The notes: generated by a model not told the origin, from the letters alone. A stretch of DNA of 64,000 bases from Parasporobacterium sp. (GCA_017510065.1 JAFWOB010000145.1:1-64000), one strand, 5' to 3'; positions 18,245 to 27,499 are shown, counted from the first letter of the stretch. Numbers and translations: made by a program.

Positions 18245-18253
18245 AATTCGGTA

Positions 18254-18281
18254 TTGATTTAGCGTGATAAAGTGCTATCAT
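18254..18281 (+). promoter_or_regulatory. Promoter of the histidine operon
   Basis: TTGATT (18254-18259), a 16-bp spacer and TATCAT (18276-18281), located 43 bp before the regulator gene start. The position just downstream of argH and the dense packing of the following genes suggest that this drives the whole his cluster. Confidence 0.5.
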
Positions 18282-18323
18282 ACTAACACAACAATGTGTA
18301 CTCTCAAAGAGGGAGGAAAAATC

Positions 18324-18623
18324 ATGCAAGGATTTCATTCTGAATCGATCGATCGTTTATACCGTGCGCTTCTGCTGCTGAAAACAGAAGAAGAATGCGC
18401 CGCCTTTCTGGAAGATCTGTGTACCATCATGGAACTGCAGGATATGGCCCAGAGGCTGGATGCGGCGGTCATGCTGAAACAGGGACATAATTATCAGAAG
18501 ATCTCCCGTGAGATCGGGATCAGTACCGCAACCATCAGCAGAGTCAGCAAATGCATTAATTACGGCAGCGGAGGATACAATCTTATCCTGGAGCGGCTGC
18601 TTGAAAACGGAGAAGAGAAATGA
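18324..18623 (+). CDS. TrpR-like regulator of the YerC/YecD family, probably controlling histidine synthesis
   Basis: A 99-residue helix-turn-helix protein resembling the tryptophan repressor. DMAQRLDAAVMLKQGHNYQKIS and REIGISTATISRVSKCINYG are the ligand-pocket and DNA-recognition regions of the YerC/YecD group. ATG 18324 has a GGGAGGAAAAATC site. It is the first gene of the his operon and its stop overlaps the hisZ start. TrpR-family regulators next to his genes have been proposed in comparative studies of Firmicutes to act as histidine repressors (HisR); the role here follows from position and is inferred. Confidence 0.8.
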   Translation: MQGFHSESIDRLYRALLLLKTEEECAAFLEDLCTIMELQDMAQRLDAAVMLKQGHNYQKISREIGISTATISRVSKCINYGSGGYNLILERLLENGEEK

Positions 18624-19549
18624 AGTTCAATCTGGATGTGCTGGATGAATCCGAAAAGATCATGTTTGCCCTGAGGACACTTTACAGTTCCAAAGGGTAT
18701 GAACGTTACCGGATGAGCAAGTTTGAAGAATATGATCTTTACAGCCGGAACAAGGATTTCCTTGTTTCGGATTCCGTAATCACGTTTACGGATATGAACG
18801 GCAGGCTGATGGCCCTGAAACCGGATGTGACTCTTTCCCTGATCAAGAACAATAAAGATCATCCGGAAAGCCTGAAAAAACTCTATTATAATGAAAATGT
18901 CTACCGTGTAGCCAAGGGGAGCAATTCTTTCCGCGAGATCATGCAGGCAGGGCTGGAGTGCTTCGGAAGTGTTGACAGCGATTGTATCAGCGAAGTCCTG
19001 ATGCTGGCAGTGCAGAGCCTGGAGACCGTAAGTGAGGAATACATCCTGGAAATCTCGGATCTTCAGATCCTTTCCGCCCTTATAGAGGCAGTGCCGGCGC
19101 CTGCAGAAGTGAAACAGCAGCTCCTGAAATGCTTCAGCGAAAAAAACAGACACGGAATCCGACAGATCTGCTCGGATAATGGCATCTGCAGGGAGTATGC
19201 GGAAAGACTTCAAACGCTCATAAGCCTTTACGGCCCTCCCGGAAAAGTACTGGAAAAACTTACCGCATTATGCCTGGAACAAGGGCTGGAGGCGGAAGTG
19301 AAACGGCTTGTGGATGTGATCCGGGTCTTTCGGGATACGGCGTATCAGGATCGGATCATCATTGATTTTTCCGCCGTTTCGGACATGAACTATTACAACG
19401 GGATCATTTTCCGGGGATTTATTGCCGGAGTTCCTGACAGCGTATTGTCCGGCGGGCAGTATGACAAACTGATGCAGAAGCTCGGCCGCAGATCCAAAGC
19501 CATTGGATTTGCCGTGTATCTGGATAAACTGCAGGGAATAAAGAGGTGA
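18620..19549 (+). CDS. hisZ: HisZ, regulatory subunit of ATP phosphoribosyltransferase
   Basis: A 309-residue paralogue of histidyl-tRNA synthetase that lacks tRNA charging and supports short-form HisG. KFEEYDLYSRNKDFL, MALKPDVTLSLIKN and YYNENVYRV are typical, as is the C-terminal GGQYDKLMQKLG. It is at the short end for HisZ and has no anticodon-binding domain. ATG 18620 overlaps the previous stop (ATGA), and its own stop overlaps hisG. Confidence 0.9.
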   Translation: MKFNLDVLDESEKIMFALRTLYSSKGYERYRMSKFEEYDLYSRNKDFLVSDSVITFTDMNGRLMALKPDVTLSLIKNNKDHPESLKKLYYNENVYRVAKGSNSFREIMQAGLECFGSVDSDCISEVLMLAVQSLETVSEEYILEISDLQILSALIEAVPAPAEVKQQLLKCFSEKNRHGIRQICSDNGICREYAERLQTLISLYGPPGKVLEKLTALCLEQGLEAEVKRLVDVIRVFRDTAYQDRIIIDFSAVSDMNYYNGIIFRGFIAGVPDSVLSGGQYDKLMQKLGRRSKAIGFAVYLDKLQGIKR

Positions 19550-20187
19550 AGAGCTTGGATAAACTGCTGAATGTAGCTCTCCCGAAGGGAAGACTGGGAG
19601 AAAATGTATATAAGATCTTTGAAACCGCAGGTTTTCCCTGCCCGTCGATCCTGGAAGGAAGCCGTAAGCTGATCTTTGAAAACAGGGAAGCCGGGGTTCG
19701 GTATTTCTGGGCAAAGCCTTCGGATGTGGCAATCTATGTGGAGCGGGGAGCTGCGGACATCGGCGTTGCAGGTAAGGATATCCTGCTGGAGTATGAACCG
19801 GATGTCTATGAACTCCTGGACCTGGATATGGGAAAATGCCGTATGGCTGTGGCAGCACCTAAGAACTTCAAAGATGATTCCCGCTATACCCTTAAGGTTG
19901 CAACAAAATTTTCCCGGATCGCAGCTGATTATTATGCTTCGATCGGAAGAGATATCGATATCATCCATCTGAACGGTTCCATTGAGATCGCGCCGATCCT
20001 GGGGCTGTCGGATGTGATCGTGGATATTGTGGAGACGGGAACCACACTGAGGGAAAATGATCTGGAAGTGATCGAAACGATCGTTCCCATCAGCGCCAGG
20101 CTCATCGCCAACAAATCCAGCTTCAAGTTCAAGCAGGAACAGATCGAGAAGATCGTCCGGGAAATGTCCGGGCACAGAAAACAGTAA
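19546..20187 (+). CDS. hisG: HisG, ATP phosphoribosyltransferase (short form)
   Basis: About 210 residues, the catalytic subunit of the first step of histidine synthesis, needing HisZ for feedback control. NVALPKGRLGENVYKIFE, AKPSDVAIYVERGAADIGVAGKD and the phosphate-binding block VDIVETGTTLRENDLEVIE are diagnostic. Two starts are possible: GTG 19546, which overlaps the hisZ stop, and TTG 19555, which has AGAGGTGA at better spacing. Neither is ATG, which is unusual in this window. The longer one is given. Confidence 0.92.
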   Translation: MKSLDKLLNVALPKGRLGENVYKIFETAGFPCPSILEGSRKLIFENREAGVRYFWAKPSDVAIYVERGAADIGVAGKDILLEYEPDVYELLDLDMGKCRMAVAAPKNFKDDSRYTLKVATKFSRIAADYYASIGRDIDIIHLNGSIEIAPILGLSDVIVDIVETGTTLRENDLEVIETIVPISARLIANKSSFKFKQEQIEKIVREMSGHRKQ

Positions 20188-20236
20188 CGAAAGATATACA
20201 GCAGGCGGCACAGATCGTCTGACAGGAGGATCTTAA

Positions 20237-21520
20237 ATGATCAGGATCATGAAATACGGGGAGATCCCGGACAGTGAGATCTTTGCCAGGATAAACCCCA
20301 CATCCAATGTAGAAGATGCGGTAGCAGAGATTATCGCGTATGTGAAGGAACGAAGAGACGCAGCGCTTTTTGATCTGACAGAGCGGTTTGACAAAGTCAG
20401 ACTGTCCTGTCTGAAAGTAACGCAGGAAGAAATGCAGGAGGCTCTTTCTCTGGTAGAGCCGGAGTTTATCAGGATTCTGAACCGCGCAGCGGACAATATC
20501 CGACACTTTCACAGCGCGCAGGTACGGAACAGTTTTCTCATCAATGATATTCCCGGTGTTGTCATGGGGCAGAAGATCATCCCTGTAGACAAGGCGGGTC
20601 TTTATGTTCCCGGTGGAACGGCAGCTTATCCTTCCACCGTTCTGATGGATTCGATCCCGGCAAAGATTGCAGGAGTGAAGGAGGTTCTGATCACCACCCC
20701 GCCCGGCAGGGATGGAAAAGTTAATCCGGTGATCCTGGCAGCCGCCTATGTGGCCGGTGTGGACAGCATTTACAAAGTCGGAGGCGCTCAGGCGATCGCA
20801 GCCATGGCTTACGGTACAGAGAGTATTCCGAAGGTGGACAAGATCGTAGGTCCCGGAAACGCGTTTGTGGCAGAAGCCAAGAAGCAGGTTTACGGACAGG
20901 TATCCATCGACATGATCGCAGGGCCCAGTGAGATCCTGATTGTCTCGGACGAGAAGTCAGATCCGGCTCATATTGCGGCGGATCTTCTGTCCCAGGCGGA
21001 ACATGACAGAAATTCCAGTGCGGTTCTGGTAACAGATTCGATTTCGTTTGCGGAAGCGGTCAGCGCAGAGCTTGAAAAGCAGATCCCTGCGCTTCTTCGC
21101 AGTGAGATTGCCCGTGCTTCCATTGATGAGAACGGCAAGATCATTGTCGCATCAGATCTTGCTGCTGCGATTGATATTGCCAATGAGATTGCTCCGGAGC
21201 ATTTGGAACTGTGCGTGGATGAGCCGTTTTCCTTCCTTGACAGGATCCGTCATGCAGGCTCGGTATTCATGGGGCGCAACTGTCCCGAAGCCCTGGGAGA
21301 TTATATGGCAGGACCCAACCATACCCTGCCGACCTGCGGAATGGCCAGGTTTTCCAGCCCGCTGTCAGTGGATGATTTTGTGAAAAAGACGCAGTATACC
21401 TATTTCACAAAGGAAGCCCTTTCACAGCTGGCAGAGGATGTAGCTTATTTTGCCAGGAAAGAAGGTCTTACGGGACACGCGGCAAGTGCCCTGATCCGGA
21501 CAGAAAACGGAGGGAAATGA
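20237..21520 (+). CDS. hisD: HisD, histidinol dehydrogenase
   Basis: A 427-residue zinc enzyme that oxidises histidinol to histidine in two NAD-dependent steps. Family blocks are VPGGTAAYPSTVLM, KVGGAQAIAAMAYGTESIPKVDKIVGPGN (read as consecutive short blocks), DMIAGPSEILI and ENPNHTLPT-like GPNHTLPTCGMARF. An AGGAGG site stands six bases before ATG 20237. It has one of the few real gaps in the operon on its 5' side (about 50 bp). Confidence 0.96.
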   Translation: MIRIMKYGEIPDSEIFARINPTSNVEDAVAEIIAYVKERRDAALFDLTERFDKVRLSCLKVTQEEMQEALSLVEPEFIRILNRAADNIRHFHSAQVRNSFLINDIPGVVMGQKIIPVDKAGLYVPGGTAAYPSTVLMDSIPAKIAGVKEVLITTPPGRDGKVNPVILAAAYVAGVDSIYKVGGAQAIAAMAYGTESIPKVDKIVGPGNAFVAEAKKQVYGQVSIDMIAGPSEILIVSDEKSDPAHIAADLLSQAEHDRNSSAVLVTDSISFAEAVSAELEKQIPALLRSEIARASIDENGKIIVASDLAAAIDIANEIAPEHLELCVDEPFSFLDRIRHAGSVFMGRNCPEALGDYMAGPNHTLPTCGMARFSSPLSVDDFVKKTQYTYFTKEALSQLAEDVAYFARKEGLTGHAASALIRTENGGK

Positions 21521-22575
21521 TGAGCAGATATTTCAGCAGCAGGTACGCTGCTCTTGAACCATATACCCCGGGGGAACAGCCCAGGGATATGCAGTATGTA
21601 AAGCTCAATACCAACGAATCTCCGTTTCCGCCTTCCGTGAAGGCGCAGGAAAAAGCCGCGCAGACGCTGGAACGGCTCCGTCTTTACTCGGATCCGGAAT
21701 GCACGGAACTTGTCCGGACGATCGCGGAACGGTACGGCATCGGCACCGATGAGGTGCTGTTTTCCAACGGTTCCGATGAAATCCTGGATTTTGCTTTTAT
21801 GGCTTACTGTGATAAGGAACATCCTGCAGTCTTTCCGGACATTACCTATGGTTTCTATCCGGTTTTTGCCGAGATCAACTGTATTCCCAGCAGGCAGATC
21901 CCTCTGAAAGATGATTTTTCGCTGGACCCGGAAGATTATAAAGCGGCTGGAGGAACCATCTTTATTGCCAATCCCAATGCGCCTACCGGGATTGCCCTGA
22001 CGAGAGAGCAGATCGGCCAGATCCTCTCGGACAATCCGGACAACGTGGCGGTGATCGATGAAGCTTATGTGGATTTCGGCGCAGAAAGCTGTGTCCCGTT
22101 GATCCACAGCTATGAGAATCTGCTGGTGATCCAGACGTTTTCCAAATCCCGTTCTCTGGCAGGCGCCAGACTGGGGTTTGCCGTTGGAAACAGGGAACTG
22201 ATCCGGGATCTGAATACGATCAAATATTCCTTTAACCCGTACAATGTCAACAGCATGACAATGGCAGCAGGCATCGGAGCCCTGGAGGATGAGGATTATA
22301 CTATGCAGAACTGCAGGATCATCCAGGAGAACCGGGAATATACCGTGAACGAATTGAAAAAGCTTGGCTTTTCCATGACGGATTCTCTGGCGAACTTTAT
22401 CTTTGTGCAGCATCCGGATATTTCGGGAGAGGAGCTGTATCGGAAGCTGAAGGAAAACGGTGTCCTGATCCGTCATTTTACGAAAGAGCGGATCAGCAAC
22501 TACAACCGGATCACGATCGGTACAAGGCAGCAGATGGATATCCTGCTCGACAGGATCAGACAGATACTTAGTTGA
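21517..22575 (+). CDS. hisC: HisC, histidinol-phosphate aminotransferase
   Basis: A 352-residue fold-type-I PLP aminotransferase. KLNTNESPFPPS near the N-terminus, NGSDEILDFAF, ANPNAPTGI, DEAYVDFG and the Schiff-base block TFSKSRSLAGARLGF are all in place. Two successive ATG codons (21517 and 21520) overlap the hisD stop; either may be used. It is distinct from the CobD paralogue at 4.6 kb, which carries the LHGGDVYG start instead. Confidence 0.95.
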   Translation: MMSRYFSSRYAALEPYTPGEQPRDMQYVKLNTNESPFPPSVKAQEKAAQTLERLRLYSDPECTELVRTIAERYGIGTDEVLFSNGSDEILDFAFMAYCDKEHPAVFPDITYGFYPVFAEINCIPSRQIPLKDDFSLDPEDYKAAGGTIFIANPNAPTGIALTREQIGQILSDNPDNVAVIDEAYVDFGAESCVPLIHSYENLLVIQTFSKSRSLAGARLGFAVGNRELIRDLNTIKYSFNPYNVNSMTMAAGIGALEDEDYTMQNCRIIQENREYTVNELKKLGFSMTDSLANFIFVQHPDISGEELYRKLKENGVLIRHFTKERISNYNRITIGTRQQMDILLDRIRQILS

Positions 22576-22596
22576 GCGCATTCGACAGGAGGATAT

Positions 22597-23184
22597 ATGA
22601 GAACAGCCAATATCAAAAGAGAAACTACGGAGACCAGGATCTGTTTGTCCCTGGATCTGGATGGAAGCGGCAGCTATGACATCAACACCGGCTGCGGATT
22701 TCTGGATCATATGCTGGAACTGTTTGCAAGACATGGCAGATTTGATCTGAAACTGACCTGCGACGGAGATACCCGGGTGGATGATCATCATACGACGGAA
22801 GATATCGGCATCGTCCTGGGACAGGCGTTTTCGGAAGCACTGGGAGAAAAAAGAGGGATACGCAGATACGGTCAGACCATCCTTCCCATGGATGAAGCCC
22901 TGATCCTGACGGCAGTGGACCTGTCCGGCAGAGGGTGCCTGGGATATGCGCTGGAAATCCCTTCCCAGAAAGTGGGAAGCTTTGATACAGAACTGGTACA
23001 GGAGTTCTGGCTTGCTTTTGTCAGGAACGCGGCATGTTCCCTTCATATCCGGCAGCTTGCGGGTATCAATTCCCATCACATTATTGAAGGCGCATTCAAA
23101 TCTGCTGCCCGGAGTCTGAAAGAGGCAGTCAGCATTGATCCGGAAACAGCACAGGAGATCCCATCTACAAAAGGGCTCCTTTGA
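22597..23184 (+). CDS. hisB: HisB, imidazoleglycerol-phosphate dehydratase
   Basis: A 195-residue monofunctional dehydratase of the type that lacks the histidinol-phosphatase domain. The metal-binding histidine clusters DDHHTTEDIGI and the C-terminal INSHHIIEGAFKSAARSL are intact, as is CGFLDHMLELFARH. An ACAGGAGGATAT site precedes the ATG. No histidinol-phosphate phosphatase gene was recognised in the window, so that step must be encoded elsewhere. Confidence 0.96.
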   Translation: MRTANIKRETTETRICLSLDLDGSGSYDINTGCGFLDHMLELFARHGRFDLKLTCDGDTRVDDHHTTEDIGIVLGQAFSEALGEKRGIRRYGQTILPMDEALILTAVDLSGRGCLGYALEIPSQKVGSFDTELVQEFWLAFVRNAACSLHIRQLAGINSHHIIEGAFKSAARSLKEAVSIDPETAQEIPSTKGLL

Positions 23185-23198
23185 TACAGGTAAGAAAT

Positions 23199-23807
23199 AT
23201 GATAGCGATCATAGATTACGGAGTAGGGAACCTCTTTTCCCTGAAATGCTCCATTCAGACAGTAGGACAGAAAGCAGTCGTAACTTCTGACCCGCAGGTG
23301 ATTGAACAGGCGGACAAGATCCTGCTTCCCGGGGTCGGGGCATTTGAAGACGCGGCAGCGAAACTCAGGAAGAGTGGTCTTGCAGATGTGGTGAAAGAAC
23401 AGGCAGGAAAGGGAAAGCCTCTTCTTGGCATCTGTCTTGGCATGCAGCTTCTGCTGGACAAAAGTTACGAATACGGAGAACATGAAGGACTGGGACTGAT
23501 CCGGGGAGCAGTTCGCCCCATTGCGGACGTGATACCGGATGGTTATAAGATCCCTCATATCGGCTGGAATGCCTTGCTGTTTCGGAAGCCCTCAAAGCTG
23601 TATCGCTATGTCAGGGAGGGCGAGCATGTGTATTTTGTGCATTCCTATTATGCGGCAGATTGCGACGATGCAGTCACCGCAGTGTCCGAGTACGGAGCAG
23701 ATCTGACTGCTTCCGTAGAACAAGATAATGTGTTCGGCTGTCAGTTTCATCCGGAAAAAAGCGGAGATGTGGGACTGAAGATCCTGAAGGCATTCTGTGA
23801 AATATAA
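23199..23807 (+). CDS. hisH: HisH, glutamine amidotransferase subunit of IGP synthase
   Basis: A 202-residue class I glutaminase that feeds ammonia to HisF. MIAIIDYGVGNLFSLK is the family N-terminus, the nucleophile is in LLGICLGMQLL and the histidine-glutamate pair in GCQFHPEKSG. ATG 23199 is chosen for this reason; a TTG at 23181 overlapping the hisB stop would add six residues and lacks a ribosome binding site. Confidence 0.95.
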   Translation: MIAIIDYGVGNLFSLKCSIQTVGQKAVVTSDPQVIEQADKILLPGVGAFEDAAAKLRKSGLADVVKEQAGKGKPLLGICLGMQLLLDKSYEYGEHEGLGLIRGAVRPIADVIPDGYKIPHIGWNALLFRKPSKLYRYVREGEHVYFVHSYYAADCDDAVTAVSEYGADLTASVEQDNVFGCQFHPEKSGDVGLKILKAFCEI

Positions 23808-23818
23808 GGAGGAAAGAT

Positions 23819-24532
23819 ATGTTCCTGTTTCCGGCGATCGATCTGTATGAGGGAAAAGCCGTCAGGCTGTATAAAGGTGACTATGCGCAGATGACAATCT
23901 ACAGTGAAAGGCCGTGGGAGATCGGTAAGGAGTTTGTCTCCTGCGGAGCCTCCCATATCCATATCGTGGATCTGGAAGGCGCCAGGGACGCGAATACGCC
24001 CAACTTTGAGACTGTCTGCAGGATCAAGGAACATTCCGGTGCCTTCTGTGAGATCGGAGGCGGGATCCGGACGATGGAAGTCATCGAGCGTTATCTTCAG
24101 GCCGGGCTCGACCGGGTGATCCTGGGAACGGCAGCGGTAGAGGATCGCAGCCTTGTACAGGCCGCCGTGGAAAAATATGGCGACCGCATTGCTGTGGGCA
24201 TGGATATCCGGGACGGAAAAGTAGCGATCAAGGGATGGAAAGAGCAGTCTTCCCTGGATGCGTTTTCTTTTTGTTCGGCCATGAAGGAACTCGGAGTAAG
24301 TACCCTGATCTGCACGGATATTTCCAAAGACGGAGCCATGCAGGGGACAAACCGGGAACTGTACCGGGAATTGTCCGCAAAATATGACTTGAAGATCACG
24401 GCATCCGGCGGAGTTTCTTCCCTGGAAGATGTCCGGTATCTGGCTTCTTTGGGACTGTACGGTGCGATCATCGGGAAAGCATACTATACGGGAGCGATCG
24501 ACCTGAGAGAAGCGGCAGCTGCAGTGAAATAG
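23819..24532 (+). CDS. hisA: HisA, ProFAR isomerase
   Basis: A 237-residue TIM barrel performing the Amadori rearrangement of ProFAR. Catalytic aspartates lie in FPAIDLYEGKAVRL near the N-terminus and in TDISKDGAMQGTN. The two phosphate-binding glycine motifs (EIGGGIRTME and ASGGVSSLEDV) are present. The N-terminal ATG follows AAGGAGGAAAGAT. It and HisF are homologous half-barrel duplications, as expected. Confidence 0.95.
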   Translation: MFLFPAIDLYEGKAVRLYKGDYAQMTIYSERPWEIGKEFVSCGASHIHIVDLEGARDANTPNFETVCRIKEHSGAFCEIGGGIRTMEVIERYLQAGLDRVILGTAAVEDRSLVQAAVEKYGDRIAVGMDIRDGKVAIKGWKEQSSLDAFSFCSAMKELGVSTLICTDISKDGAMQGTNRELYRELSAKYDLKITASGGVSSLEDVRYLASLGLYGAIIGKAYYTGAIDLREAAAAVK

Positions 24533-24547
24533 ATCATCGGAGAGATT

Positions 24548-25306
24548 ATGATTACAAAAAGGATCATCCCCTGTCTGGATGTCAGGGACGGAAGAGTCGT
24601 AAAAGGAAAAAACTTTCTGGGGCTTCAGGATGTGGATTCCCCGGTAGAGCTTGCCCGGTTCTACAGTAAAGCCGGAGCGGACGAACTGGTCTTTTATGAT
24701 ATCACGGCCTCTGCGGAAGGCAGGGCTATTTTTACGGATATTCTGTGCGAGGCAGCAAGTCAGGTATTTATACCGCTGACTGTGGGAGGCGGTATCAATA
24801 CGACGGAAGATTTTGAACGGGTCCTGAACTGCGGAGCCGACAAAGTCAGCGTGAATTCCGGAGCCATCAGGAATCCTTCCCTGGTGAAGGAAGCCGCCCG
24901 ACTGTACGGGGATCAATGCGTGGTCCTGTCTGTGGATATAAAACGGGTGGACGGAGTGCTGCGCGTTTTTGCCAAAGGGGGCAGAGAAAACACCGGTATG
25001 GAAGCCATCGAATGGATCAGGCGCTGCGTCGGGGAAGGCGCAGGGGAAATCGTTGTCAATTCCATCGATACAGACGGAGTGAAAAAGGGATTTGATCTGG
25101 AAATGCTTGAGGCAGTCTGCAATGCCGTCCGGGTACCGGTGATCGCTTCCGGGGGAGCCGGCTGCATACAGGATTTCATCACTCTCTTCAAGACTCTCCC
25201 CAAAGTGGACGCAGGACTGGCGGCTTCGATCTTTCATTTCGGTGAAGTGAGGATTGAAGATCTGAAAAAAGAGATGGCAGCCAATCAGATTCCGACCCGG
25301 ATCTGA
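24548..25306 (+). CDS. hisF: HisF, imidazole glycerol phosphate synthase cyclase subunit
   Basis: A 252-residue TIM barrel that uses ammonia from HisH to form imidazole glycerol phosphate and AICAR. RIIPCLDVRDGRVVKGKNF carries the first catalytic aspartate and NSIDTDGVKKGFD the second; VGGGINTTEDF and ASGGAGCIQDF bind phosphate. It ends the run of eight consecutive his genes. Confidence 0.96.
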   Translation: MITKRIIPCLDVRDGRVVKGKNFLGLQDVDSPVELARFYSKAGADELVFYDITASAEGRAIFTDILCEAASQVFIPLTVGGGINTTEDFERVLNCGADKVSVNSGAIRNPSLVKEAARLYGDQCVVLSVDIKRVDGVLRVFAKGGRENTGMEAIEWIRRCVGEGAGEIVVNSIDTDGVKKGFDLEMLEAVCNAVRVPVIASGGAGCIQDFITLFKTLPKVDAGLAASIFHFGEVRIEDLKKEMAANQIPTRI

Positions 25307-25346
25307 ACGATCCGGAGAGGATAGAATATAAAGGAATGAACGCGAT

Positions 25347-25946
25347 ATGATCGGGGAAATCGATGCGGATCTGATATCACCGGATAAACTGATGACATCT
25401 TCCGATATGGCTAAACTTGGCTGCCGTCATTGCGAGGGCTGCAGCGAGTGCTGCAAAGACCGGGCAGAATCCATTACACTGGATGCCTGGGACATCCGGA
25501 TGCTGAAAGAAGGCCTGAATTACTCTTTTGAAGGGCTGTTAAGCAGTTCCCTGATCACGCTGCGTGTCGTAGACGGCGTCATCCTTCCCTGTCTTTCCGT
25601 AAAGGAAGGAGAGAAGGAAGAATGTGTTTTCCTTAAGGAAGACGGAAGATGCGCGATTCATTCGTTCCGTCCCGGAATCTGCAGGATGTTTCCCCTTGCA
25701 AGGATCTGGCAGGATGATGGGAGCTTCTCCTATTTTCTTCAGACCGGGGAATGCAGTCAGCCGGACGGCGTTAAGATCCGGATTTCCAAATGGCTGGATT
25801 ATCCGAATATCCGTGCCTATGAGGAGTCGGTACGGGAATTTCATGATGCCCTGACGGCCCTTCGTGGGGAAATGAAAAAGGACCTGTCCCATGAGGAACA
25901 GGTCCGACTCCAGCGTCAGTTCCTGGAGCAGTGGTTTATCCGTTAA
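25347..25946 (+). CDS. YkgJ-type cysteine-cluster protein
   Basis: A 199-residue protein with the metal-binding pattern C-x2-C-x2-C-x2-CC at residues 26-36 (CRHCEGCSECCKD), followed by CVFLKEDGRCAIHSFRPGICRMFPL, which is the second half of the YkgJ/DUF family motif thought to bind zinc or an iron-sulfur cluster. Its biochemical role is unknown. It starts 40 bp after hisF and may be the last gene of that transcript. Its stop overlaps by 4 bp the stop of the convergent SPFH gene. Confidence 0.8.
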   Translation: MIGEIDADLISPDKLMTSSDMAKLGCRHCEGCSECCKDRAESITLDAWDIRMLKEGLNYSFEGLLSSSLITLRVVDGVILPCLSVKEGEKEECVFLKEDGRCAIHSFRPGICRMFPLARIWQDDGSFSYFLQTGECSQPDGVKIRISKWLDYPNIRAYEESVREFHDALTALRGEMKKDLSHEEQVRLQRQFLEQWFIR

Positions 25947-26944
25947 ACCTTGTCAGCATCTCCCGGTCTGTGGATCGTTTTTCCTTCACAGCAGGGATCT
26001 CCTGCTTCTGCACCCAGGGGTGCGTCTTCTTCCGCGGTCACATCTCCGAGACCTGCGGTTTCCGAAAAGATGACGTTTCTTTTTACAGACTGGGTCACGT
26101 CGGTCGGAATAATGATCTTGGATGCCCGGCCTTCCGACAGTTTCTGAAGTGTCTCAAACCGTTTCAGTTCCAGTACTGCTTCGTCTGCACCGGCATTTTT
26201 CAGTGCGGTGATTCCGGCGGCTTCTGCTTCTTTGGCGAGTTTCACGGCCTGAGCTTCACCCTGTGCACGGGCGATGCGGGCGTCTCTTTCACCTTCTGCG
26301 GCAAGGACCAGTGCCTGTTTGTCACCTTCTGCCCTGGTGATCACGGCCTGTTTATGACCTTCTGCTTCCAGGATTGTCTGCCGGCGGTCACGTTCGGCTT
26401 TCATTTCTTTTTCCATTGCATGCCGGATCTCATCCGGAGGAAGGATATTCTTAAGCTCCACTCTGGTGACTTTGATGCCCCAGGGATCCGTTGCCACATC
26501 CAGAAGTTCTGTCAGTCTTGCGTTGATCACATCTCTGGAGGTCAGTGCTTCGTCCAGTGTCATACCGCCGATGATATTACGAAGGGTTGTGGCGGAAAGG
26601 TTTGCCAGGGCGAATACAGGATCTGCCGCGCCGTAGGTATACAGTTTTGAATCATAGATATGATAGTATACGATGGCGTCGATCTGCATCGTGACGTTAT
26701 CCTTGGTGATAACCGGCTGCGGCGGTGTGTCCAGTACCTGTTCCTTTACCGTCACTCTGTTGGCGATCCTGGAGAGGAACGGCACTTTTACGTGGATTCC
26801 GGCCTTCCAGGTTGCTTTGTATTTTCCCAGGACCTCGAGGATATATTCGTGTGCCTGGGGTACGATCTGAATATTGGTAAATATCAGGATCAGTACGAGC
26901 ACTGCCAAAACGATCAGGATGATTGTTCCGATTGATAATACCAT
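25943..26944 (-). CDS. SPFH/band-7 (stomatin-like, QmcA-type) membrane protein
   Basis: A 333-residue protein with one N-terminal membrane segment (IGTIILIVLAVLVLILIF), then the band-7 domain: EVLGKYKATWKAGIHVKVPF, DNVTMQIDAIVYYHIYD, LRNIIGGMTLDEALTSRD, WGIKVTRVELKNILPP. A long helical, charged region follows with alternating Ala and Glu (AEGERDARIARAQGEAQAVK) that would form a coiled coil. Such proteins organise membrane microdomains. No NfeD partner gene is adjacent. An AAGGAGG site precedes the ATG, and hisI lies 12 bp upstream on the same strand, so the two may be co-transcribed. Confidence 0.88.
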   Translation of the reverse strand: MVLSIGTIILIVLAVLVLILIFTNIQIVPQAHEYILEVLGKYKATWKAGIHVKVPFLSRIANRVTVKEQVLDTPPQPVITKDNVTMQIDAIVYYHIYDSKLYTYGAADPVFALANLSATTLRNIIGGMTLDEALTSRDVINARLTELLDVATDPWGIKVTRVELKNILPPDEIRHAMEKEMKAERDRRQTILEAEGHKQAVITRAEGDKQALVLAAEGERDARIARAQGEAQAVKLAKEAEAAGITALKNAGADEAVLELKRFETLQKLSEGRASKIIIPTDVTQSVKRNVIFSETAGLGDVTAEEDAPLGAEAGDPCCEGKTIHRPGDADKV

Positions 26945-26956
26945 GTTTTTACCTCC

Positions 26957-27304
26957 TTATTGTTTTAACCATACCGGATTGCTGAAGCAGGATACGGTTC
27001 CCAGATGACAGGCCGGACCGTCGGGATGGACCATTACCACCAAAGCATCTTTGTCACAGTCTGCTGTGATCGAAACGATATGCTGGTAATTGCCGCTGGT
27101 CTCGCCTTTCAGCCAGAGTTCCTGCCGGGAACGGCTGAAGAAGCATGTCAGTCCCTTTTCCATGGAGATCTTCAGGCTCTCTTCATTCATGTAAGCCAGG
27201 GTCAGGACCTGTCCTGTGTCCGCATCCTGGACAATCGCGGGTATCAGACCTTTTTCATCGAATTTCAGTTTGCTGATATCTGTTGTCATTAATGGATACC
27301 TCAT
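26957..27304 (-). CDS. hisI: HisI, phosphoribosyl-AMP cyclohydrolase (without HisE domain)
   Basis: A 115-residue monofunctional cyclohydrolase. Motifs are PAIVQDADTGQVLTLAYMN, TCFFSRSRQELWLKGETSGN and the zinc and magnesium ligands in DCDKDALVVMVHPDGPACHLGT. ATG 27304 has ACAGGAAAT upstream; a second ATG lies at 27289. It is separated from the main his operon and on the opposite strand. The partner activity HisE (phosphoribosyl-ATP pyrophosphatase) is not fused to it and was not found elsewhere in the window. Confidence 0.92.
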   Translation of the reverse strand: MRYPLMTTDISKLKFDEKGLIPAIVQDADTGQVLTLAYMNEESLKISMEKGLTCFFSRSRQELWLKGETSGNYQHIVSITADCDKDALVVMVHPDGPACHLGTVSCFSNPVWLKQ

Positions 27305-27499
27305 ATATTTATTTCCTGTAATTGACGGTATTATCTCATAAATCGTACAGAAGTAAAGACCGGTTTCAGAACGATACGGAAAAGTAACTGTCTGTTTCGG
27401 AGAAATATAATCTGCTTGCAAAGAACCCGATTAATCAGTAAGATAATCCGAAAAGCGGTGTTTAATTGGAAACAGATATTATATAAGCAGGGAAAGATG

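Noticed and set aside
21445..23079. A 544-residue minus-strand open frame under hisD, hisC and hisB
   Set aside because: The opposite strand encodes well-conserved histidine enzymes over the whole length, and the antisense translation is histidine- and arginine-rich without motifs.
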